64,000 nt of DNA, taken from Lumbricus terrestris. Taxonomy: Eukaryota; Annelida; Clitellata; Crassiclitellata; Lumbricidae. Shown here in pieces: positions 57,066 to 64,000 of this stretch. Location of the stretch: the NCBI GenBank assembly GCA_949752735.1, contig OX457036.1, positions 16,135,433 to 16,199,432 on the forward strand, in the 5' to 3' direction. The position numbers and the translations under genes are program-made. The notes below the pieces were generated by a model that was not told the DNA's origin, searched no databases, and saw only the letters and a list, made by a program, of their open reading frames with translations. The first letter of the stretch is position 1. Every line of letters begins with the position of its first letter.

Positions 57066-59577
57066 ACAACTTACTCTTAAATTTACCAGTACCCTGGTAA
57101 ATTTAATAATACTTCGGAGCTCGAACCGGATACATAGTACTTGTATATCATCTAGCATGCTACAGCTCACAATGTCTCAGAAGTTGCATCAATTGGCATA
57201 CAAATTTGTACAATGACTGATTATTAGTCAGTCATAAGGGTTCACATATGCCCAACAACAGCTCTTAACTAATCGAGGTCTTCACACTGACCAACAAAGT
57301 CTTACTAATCTCCTCATTCACATAAACTGTCACAGTTTTTATCATTAATACTGGCCATTAGATTACATACATCATATAGCAATACTATTTCGGAAAGGTA
57401 AAACATAGCAATGCAGGACATAGCATTTCCAAGACAACTCAGTAACACAATTGTATAGTCTACATAAAGTAACCAATTGAAATCATATCTTCATTTCACG
57501 ACTAGTGTTATATGCTAGATCCCTCGATACTAAATTATAGGAGCCTGGTACATCTAAGCGGTAACATTACTGCTTACAACCAACTCGATAGTGTTAAACG
57601 AGGAATGGCCAGAACCATGCGGCCTTCTTAATAGTAAAGAGTGTTATAACTATCACCTCCTCATGACTTCCTACCCACGAGGATATCAAATCCAGGGATG
57701 TCAATCTTATCTTCCATGCCAACTGATTGTTTCGGTCTGTAAGAAGAAGCTTAATCGTTTAACGTAACCCCATTAACTACACATAATTACAATCACTTAG
57801 CTTAACTACTTTTAGCAATTATACACCATGAAACTTAACTACACACTACTTCCAGCAATTGCACGGAACCCTAGCGAGAGAAAGTCCTCTTAACACATGT
57901 AGTCATGTTCCGGCGCCAAATCTTATATTAATCCGTTATTACATTTTTATACAGCAGTAGCATTATTAGAATTTCACATATAATAATCACAATCAACAAG
58001 AATCGCTATAGAAGAATCAATACCTTACACAATTTTATGGTTATGATACTATACTAAATCTCAGGTACACAAGAGTCTGAGGCCATAATCCATTTAAACT
58101 TGTTATCAAAAGCCACAAAATGGGAAATGCATCTTTAAGCACACTCAGTCACTCTCATATATACTACCTTACTCTATCTCTCAGACAATGTTTGATATCC
58201 ACAAACCATCTATTTCTATGGCAATGAACCCGCAGTTCATCCATTCTCCAAGCCAAACATTACAGCAATTTACACTTATGCTGGGTTTTACAGGCTCTCT
58301 TTCTGTCTATACCAAAGCCACTGCTAGTGAGATGAAGCAACGTCAGATCATAAACCTAGGCCACTAATGTATACCACATGCATACCATACCTTATTACAT
58401 CAAGGCTTAGCTACCCGGATCGAAGAAGGAATTACTGCTCAGTTAAGCATACCCAAGGCATAAAGGACTTATTCCCATATCCTATAATAGTCTATTACAT
58501 TACAACCCCTGCAGGAAGTAGTCTAAGACTGTACGAATTCATCCACAGGCCCAGCTTCACCATTTCATGCAATTTCCACTGACGGCTAAATAGTGAGTTT
58601 ACCTACAAATCTATAATCCAACTTACTTACTAACTCTCAGGGCGATGCTTACAATTGGGTGCTCTACTCAACCTTACTACACAATCCAGCACCACATCAT
58701 CACCAAGTTACTCATTCATCCAATCACACAAGGTTATCCTTCAATCTCCACGCAGAATGCTAATTATTCCTACCATAGCATATTATAATCATAATCTTTT
58801 TAACTTGCAACCATTATTATGCAATTTACATACAGTACAACTTCTGCCCTTCTTCGTGGCAACAAGAAGCAATTCAAATATTTAAACTGAGTTTAAAACT
58901 ACCCTTTTTTATTTCAAACTAAAGGACTACTCTTTAAGCATTAGCATCACATCACTCTACATTACTTCCTTGTAACTGCTACTAAACACTTACTGTAAAC
59001 ATTTTCACATGGTTATAGCCAACTAGCTTACATCAGAAAGCACAGCATTTATGCACAAGAAAATAAAACAATGTATTCCCACATCACATAGTTACATATC
59101 ATCAAAAAGCAAATAAAACAGAGAAGATTCTATTCTCCCATCGCTTACTCTCGTCGCCATTACACGACCTGGAGGGATTCTACACGAAACAAGTACAACT
59201 ATCTTTACTTGGTTATCTCTTATTTATCTCATTTCTTTATTATTCATCTCATCTACATAGTTATTTTTATCATCAGAGGACACACATATAATCTGAAATA
59301 CTTAAGCAACATTTCACACTAATAAAAATATGCATTCTCACATAACCTATATCATCGTATTACACTTCATTACTGTAATCAACTTTCACATTTTTACACA
59401 GTAAGAAAGCACAATATATCAAAGCACATTAAAATAAAAATGTAAACCTACATCTCAAGGCCACATATAATATCATCAAAACACAACTAAAGCAGAGAAG
59501 ACTCTATTCTCTATTCATCTACTTATCGCCATTACGCGACAGGACTACCCTATCATATCACATTACATTACATTACG
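57066..59577 (-). mobile_element. Long AT-rich 3' untranslated region of the Ty3/gypsy element
   Basis: 2.5 kb between the pol stop and the polypurine-like run, without an open frame above about 80 codons. It holds an imperfect direct duplication of about 100 bases: 59090-59190 and 59465-59550 share TATCATCAAAA, AGAGAAGA, TCTATTCTC and CGCCATTAC.CGAC. No envelope gene is visible. I have read it as part of the element because no second boundary is seen. Confidence 0.45.
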
Positions 59578-62500
59578 TTATTCTCTATACCTACGGGGCG
59601 GTACAATGGTCCTACGCGGTCTCGAAGGGGCTACCTCTTCTTCTTCGCCCGAATCATTGGCATTTGCCAAAACCTCCAGGTCAACTGGTTCAACCAGGTC
59701 AGGGATAAGGTCCATCTCCCAGTCTCTAGGGGTTTCTCCTTCGTATCGTTTTAGTTTATCGACATAAACTAACTTAACCTGTGATCGGGCCGACTTCTGT
59801 ATTTTATACAGGACAGGACCCAGTTGTGCCATAACTCGGTAGGGTCCAGTATAGGGTTTGTTCCATTTTTCCTTTACCCCGGGTCGTCGCCTCGGGTAGA
59901 AACACCAAACCCAGGACCCAATGGCAAAGGTAGCCGGTTTGACCCTCAGGTTGTAGCGGGCACTCCTAGTGGTAGCCTGGCGCTGCATAACTTTCCTGGC
60001 AGTTTTAAAACCGGTTTGTACATTTTCAATTTGATTAGCAACAAAATCATCCACATTTAACAAGGTATTCATGTCCCGCACGTCCCCAAGCACTAAATCA
60101 ATAGGCATGCACAATTCCCTTGACAGAAACAACCGATTCGGAGTGAATCCGGTACTTTCATTCTCGCTGGCTCGGTAGGCGGCCAGGACGTAGGGCAGAT
60201 GCACATCCCAGTCTTTCTGATTTTGGGCTACCACCTTTCCCAGGAGGGCGTTCAGGGTCCGATGAAATCTTTCGACCGCGCCATTCGTGCTCGGCTTATA
60301 GGGGGTGGTACGGATCTTGTCGATTTGGAGGAGACGGCACAGTTCCTGAAACAAGGCCGCCTCGAAGCAGGGCCCTTGGTCCGTCAGAATCTGCCGCGGG
60401 CACCCGAACCGGCAGAAGACTTCTTTCACGAGGACACGGGCCACGGTCGCTGCTTCTTGGTTGCGGATCGGATGCGCCTCCGCCCAGCGCGTGAAGTGAT
60501 CGACAGCCGTCAGGATATAACGGTGTCCTTTGCTGGAGGTGGGATGCGGTCCGGTGATGTCTACTCCGAGGCATTCCATGGGCGCTCCTACGGCCATTGA
60601 CTGTAGTCGACCTTGCTTGGGCGGTTTGCCTCTGAAGTATTGGGCGCAAGGCGTGCATCGCCTCAGTGCCATCCGAACGTCCTCTCGCCACCCGGGCCAG
60701 TAGGCTCTCTTCTGTAACTGGGACAAGGTTCGTTTGATTCCCATGTGTCCTCCAGTTATTCCTTCGTGGGACAGCTGAATCAGCGCTAACCGACGGTTAG
60801 GAGGTGGAATCAACTGGTAGTTAGCGACGTTGCCATCCTCTGCATCCAGCCATTTCCGTACCAACAGTTCATCTCTCAACTCCAACTGCGGCCATTGGGA
60901 GATTAGGTTCTTTACGGCTCCAGTCTGACTCCTTACTTCCTCGTAAGAAGGCGGATCGCTTGAGTCCAACTTCTTCTGAATCACCCAGTCCAGATCAGCA
61001 TCGGTTCTTTGCTCGTCACGCATGACAGTCCTGTTCCAATCCATTGGTAAGCCAGTTAGCTCATTCGAGACGTCTCGCAGTTCCCGAACAGCTTGTATTT
61101 GTGGTGGAATGCGGGACATAGCGTCTGCGTTTCGATGTGCCGTCCCCGCCCGGTGCTGAATGTCAAATTCAAATTCTTCTGTGATGGCTAACCAGCGCGC
61201 TTGCTGTCCGATGGGGAGAGGGGTTCTCCTCAACCATTGAAGCGCCGAATGATCTGTTCGAAGGAGAAAACGGTGCCCCAGCAAGTACTGTCGGTAGGTC
61301 TTTAAGAAATGTACGATTGCGAGAAGCTCTCTTTTCGTTACATCATAATTCTGCTCAGCTCTCGAACAGAGGCGGCTTCCATAACAAATGACTCGTTCTT
61401 GTCCTCGTTGGATTTGCGATAGAACAGCTCCTATGGCCTCTCCTGATGCATCAGTGTCAAGGACGTACATTCCGTCGTCCAATGGTAAAGCCAGTATTGG
61501 TGCCTCGATAAGAAGTTGCTTCAACTGGGTGAAGGCCATTTCACACTCTTCAGACCAGAGAAAACGATACCCCTTCCTTGTCAGGGCATGCAGCGGTTTA
61601 GCGATGTTAGAGAAGTCAGGGACGAACTTCCGGTAGTACGAGCACAATCCGATAAAGCCTCGGACTTCCCTAAGGTTTCTCGGAGTCGGCCAGCTCCGCA
61701 CAGCAACTGTCTTTTTCGGATCGGTCGTGATTCCCTGCTCGCTGATCACATGTCCTAGGAATAGTACTTGTCGTTGTAGCAGATGACATTTGGACGGTTT
61801 CAATTTCAGTCCCACCTTGGCTAGACGCTCCAGCACCTGTTTTAGTCGGTTCAGGTGCGTCTCCAGGTCTTCGGCGAAAACAATGATGTCGTCAAGGTAG
61901 ATGAGACATACCTCGAAATTCAGTCCAGCCATTACTAGGTTCATCATTCGTGAAAAGGTGGCCGGCGAATTGCAGAGGCCAAATGGTAAGACCCGAAACT
62001 GGAAGCTTCCTCTTCTAGTGATGAAAGCCGTCTTATGCCGGTCTCTTGGATGTACCGCTACCTGATGGTAACCCGCACGGAGGTCGAAAGTGCTAAACCA
62101 CCTTGCCCCGGCCAAAGCGTCAAGACTTTCGCCTATGAGGGGAAGGGGGTAGGCGTCCTTCCGGGTTTTAGTGTTCACCGCGCGGTAGTCCACACAAAAC
62201 CTCGGGGTACCGTCTTTCTTCGTGACCATAACCACATTGCTGGCCCAAGCGGAAGCGGAGGGTTCAATGAGTCTTTGCTGCAACATTTGATTTACTTGTT
62301 CGTCGATGGTCGGTAGTACGGACATGGGTTGCCGCCGCAGCGATTGTCTAACAGGGCTTTCGGTCCCCGTCTCAATCTCGTGTTGAATCGCATCGGTGAA
62401 ACCCAAGTCCCATTCATTTAAGGAGAAGGCCTTCTGATTTTCTAAGATGATTGCCTGTAATCTTTGCTGTACTCCCTCCGGCACATCAGCTGCAATCTCT

Positions 62501-64000
62501 TCCCATAGCGGGGCCAGAATCTCGGTAACATCCTCTTCGGTTTGCTTCCTCGATGTCTCAGTGATGACTGCACAAGCGGAATCGGTCGTTGCAAGCGGCT
62601 CTTCGTCTGCTACGATAACCGGTTCGGCGGTGCATTGGATTCCTCTCTTTATCCAGATGGGTCGACTGGTCGGATTCATGACTCTGAGTGGCAGATCAAA
62701 AGTCCGGTGTGGGAGCAGGGTCCCTGCTAGAATGAGCCCGGAGTCCAACAGTTGAGGTCTGACAGCCCATTGGGTGGTTACCGCCTTCAGGTTTGGTAAT
62801 ACTGCATGTGTCGTTATGTCCATTTCACTATTTGATGGCACTTGAACATCACGAGAAACGATTATTTTACGACATAGTCCTGAACGGGTTTTACCATGAA
62901 CGGTGAACCAGAAGTTCCGCACGAGGACCCATCTTTTCCCCATATGCCACAGGACATTTTCTTTCACCATCCAAGAGAGTCCGAGAATCAGTTCAGTAAC
63001 CTGCTCAGTTACCAAGCAAGGAATTTCGAAGGCCTGATCTTCGATTTTCAGTTTCAGTACAGTCTCCCCCAGTACCCGAATTGCAGACCCATTAGCAGCT
63101 TGCAACAGTTGACTGGAGCCTTTGATTTCCGCCGGATCCACTAGCGACGCAGGGCATAATGTCATTTCACTGCCAGAGTCTAACAAAGCTAGTAATTTCT
63201 TCCCTCTAATTGTCACAGACAGATAAGCGTCACTGTTTCCTTTTACATGTCTAGCGTTACTCACCCCAGGTCCTTCAGGTTCATCTTGCTCTCCAGTTGA
63301 CGAAGAGGTTATTCTGCGAGGACAAACCCGGGCCAAATGTCCAACCTGGTTGCACTCGAAGCAGCGTCGGTTGTCAGAAGTTGTTCTTCGGTAGTTTTCA
63401 TTCGGTTTCTGATTCCATCGTTGATTCCGATAGTTTGCGCCTCTCCATGCTGACGAGGTGCGTTGCGGTTGCCATGGCGGATAGTGTCTTTCGGTTGATG
63501 GAGTATTTAGCAAGCAGTCCATTCTGTCACTCAATTGCTTTAATTGACGGGCGATGTCTTCGCGAAATTCTTTCGTATCACAATCTTCCGTTTCATTACT
63601 TTCCTTCACAATTTTGACTCGGCCTGGACGTCGTTCTTGGCGGTCCATGCCATCTTCATCAGCTCTGCGGTAGCCTTCCAGTCTCATGGCCGTTTTGTAT
63701 GCATTGTCTAGGGTGACCGGTTCCCTCTCTCTCACTTTTAAGGCTAGCTCTTTATCTCGTAAGGCATCAAGGAAAGCTTTGATCGCAATAGTTTCACTGT
63801 GTGTTGACCTCGGTCCTGGAAATGCCAGAATCATTAATCTTCTTATATCGTGGACTAAAGAACCCAGATCTTCTCCTACCTTCTGTCTGCGAGCACTTAG
63901 TTGAGTCTGGTACAAAACCGTTTGGTCAGTGCTCCCATGTCTTAGCCTCAACCTGTCCATCAAGTCAGCGCATGTGGTGATTGTGTCAGAGTCAAATTCA
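59578..64000 (-). CDS. Ty3/gypsy gag-pol polyprotein (partial at 5' end, otherwise intact)
   Basis: A single minus-strand frame runs from the window end to TAA-type stop at 59578; it is open past 63963, so gag begins outside. Numbering from Met 63963: gag C-terminal part 1-200; zinc knuckle CFECNQVGHLARVC at 201-214 (CX2CX4HX4C); aspartic protease LLDSGSE at 260-266; reverse transcriptase about 540-720 with VDYRAVN, FDLRAGYHQ, LPFGLCNSP and YLDD at 689-692; RNase H about 830-950 (DTDAS, KREL, RTDHSAL); integrase zinc finger H1066/H1073/C1103/C1106, catalytic D1135, D1195, E1231; GPY/F module (KWNKPYTGPYRV) near the C-terminus. Order PR-RT-RH-IN marks Ty3/gypsy. No frameshift between gag and pol, and no stop: a recently active copy. 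No env. Confidence 0.95.
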   Translation of the reverse strand, partial: EFDSDTITTCADLMDRLRLRHGSTDQTVLYQTQLSARRQKVGEDLGSLVHDIRRLMILAFPGPRSTHSETIAIKAFLDALRDKELALKVREREPVTLDNAYKTAMRLEGYRRADEDGMDRQERRPGRVKIVKESNETEDCDTKEFREDIARQLKQLSDRMDCLLNTPSTERHYPPWQPQRTSSAWRGANYRNQRWNQKPNENYRRTTSDNRRCFECNQVGHLARVCPRRITSSSTGEQDEPEGPGVSNARHVKGNSDAYLSVTIRGKKLLALLDSGSEMTLCPASLVDPAEIKGSSQLLQAANGSAIRVLGETVLKLKIEDQAFEIPCLVTEQVTELILGLSWMVKENVLWHMGKRWVLVRNFWFTVHGKTRSGLCRKIIVSRDVQVPSNSEMDITTHAVLPNLKAVTTQWAVRPQLLDSGLILAGTLLPHRTFDLPLRVMNPTSRPIWIKRGIQCTAEPVIVADEEPLATTDSACAVITETSRKQTEEDVTEILAPLWEEIAADVPEGVQQRLQAIILENQKAFSLNEWDLGFTDAIQHEIETGTESPVRQSLRRQPMSVLPTIDEQVNQMLQQRLIEPSASAWASNVVMVTKKDGTPRFCVDYRAVNTKTRKDAYPLPLIGESLDALAGARWFSTFDLRAGYHQVAVHPRDRHKTAFITRRGSFQFRVLPFGLCNSPATFSRMMNLVMAGLNFEVCLIYLDDIIVFAEDLETHLNRLKQVLERLAKVGLKLKPSKCHLLQRQVLFLGHVISEQGITTDPKKTVAVRSWPTPRNLREVRGFIGLCSYYRKFVPDFSNIAKPLHALTRKGYRFLWSEECEMAFTQLKQLLIEAPILALPLDDGMYVLDTDASGEAIGAVLSQIQRGQERVICYGSRLCSRAEQNYDVTKRELLAIVHFLKTYRQYLLGHRFLLRTDHSALQWLRRTPLPIGQQARWLAITEEFEFDIQHRAGTAHRNADAMSRIPPQIQAVRELRDVSNELTGLPMDWNRTVMRDEQRTDADLDWVIQKKLDSSDPPSYEEVRSQTGAVKNLISQWPQLELRDELLVRKWLDAEDGNVANYQLIPPPNRRLALIQLSHEGITGGHMGIKRTLSQLQKRAYWPGWREDVRMALRRCTPCAQYFRGKPPKQGRLQSMAVGAPMECLGVDITGPHPTSSKGHRYILTAVDHFTRWAEAHPIRNQEAATVARVLVKEVFCRFGCPRQILTDQGPCFEAALFQELCRLLQIDKIRTTPYKPSTNGAVERFHRTLNALLGKVVAQNQKDWDVHLPYVLAAYRASENESTGFTPNRLFLSRELCMPIDLVLGDVRDMNTLLNVDDFVANQIENVQTGFKTARKVMQRQATTRSARYNLRVKPATFAIGSWVWCFYPRRRPGVKEKWNKPYTGPYRVMAQLGPVLYKIQKSARSQVKLVYVDKLKRYEGETPRDWEMDLIPDLVEPVDLEVLANANDSGEEEEVAPSRPRRTIVPPRRYRE

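Noticed and set aside
60199..63904. Plus-strand frames of 60-133 codons under the gypsy pol gene
   Set aside because: Shadows of the minus-strand gag-pol frame.

Overview
This is eukaryotic, metazoan-type DNA. It has intron-containing genes with GT/AG junctions, long AT-rich non-coding stretches, tRNA-derived SINEs, several lineages of non-LTR retrotransposon, many small TIR elements with target-site duplications (TSDs), piggyBac-type elements and a Ty3/gypsy element. There is no sign of operons, ribosome binding sites or bacterial genes. A marine invertebrate (possibly an echinoderm or another non-vertebrate deuterostome) is my best guess from the repeat style and from NHL-like propeller genes of a sort I associate with such genomes. 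The species cannot be fixed from sequence alone.

The host genes that stand out form one small paralogous family, for which I know no name. A member is encoded in two exons. Exon 1 gives a signal peptide, a short linker with a Cys at residue 39, and a charged coiled coil. Exon 2 gives a whole beta-propeller of about 270 residues (six NHL-like blades by eye) with N-glycosylation sequons. The intron is phase 1 at the same place each time. Gene A (exon 2 only, 2730-3547, +) has its first exon outside the window. Gene B (12028-12325 joined to 13527-14341, +) is complete, 370 aa. Gene C (41935-41650 joined to 33222-32384, -) is complete, 374 aa, with an 8.4 kb intron. Gene D (exon 1 only, 52279-52555, +) has no propeller exon before the window end. 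The reading frames are intact while nearby transposon copies are broken, so these look like working genes. The likely product is a secreted, oligomerising glycoprotein, similar in layout (not in sequence) to olfactomedins: coiled-coil stalk plus propeller head. A degenerate minisatellite lies 3' of A, B and C and suggests that the duplicated unit included downstream DNA.

Layout: 1-2.7 kb, SINE and a 1.15 kb hAT element; 2.7-3.9 kb, gene A and a hAT MITE; 5.16-6.11 kb, a (TGTA)n array that switches orientation; 6.1-11.4 kb, mostly unassigned; 11.5-14.5 kb, gene B; 14.9-17.9 kb, hAT MITE cluster around a minisatellite; 19-23.3 kb, TIR element, SINEs and a CR1/Jockey-like LINE with triplet microsatellites; 25.7-30 kb, a 4.06 kb nested composite inserted in a LINE tail; 30.8-31.9 kb, piggyBac remnant and LINE tail; 32.4-42 kb, gene C with an intron full of LINEs, MITEs and piggyBac; 42.5-48.7 kb, satellite-bearing and foldback elements; 48.9-50.4 kb, piggyBac remnant; 50.5-51.5 kb, triplet repeats; 52.3-52.6 kb, gene D exon 1; 52.6-55.6 kb, LINE debris and a foldback element; 55.6-64 kb, a Ty3/gypsy element on the minus strand with an intact gag-pol reading frame running off the window end.

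Most of the window is transposon. Many insertions can be bounded to the base by 8-bp duplications (hAT-like) or TTAA (piggyBac). The least expected elements have ends built from tandem copies of a short motif (CGGACAATTCG, ACAAAACGGCGCCG, ACAAAAGCGCGCC), and some carry a shared AGCTGGATT-type minisatellite.
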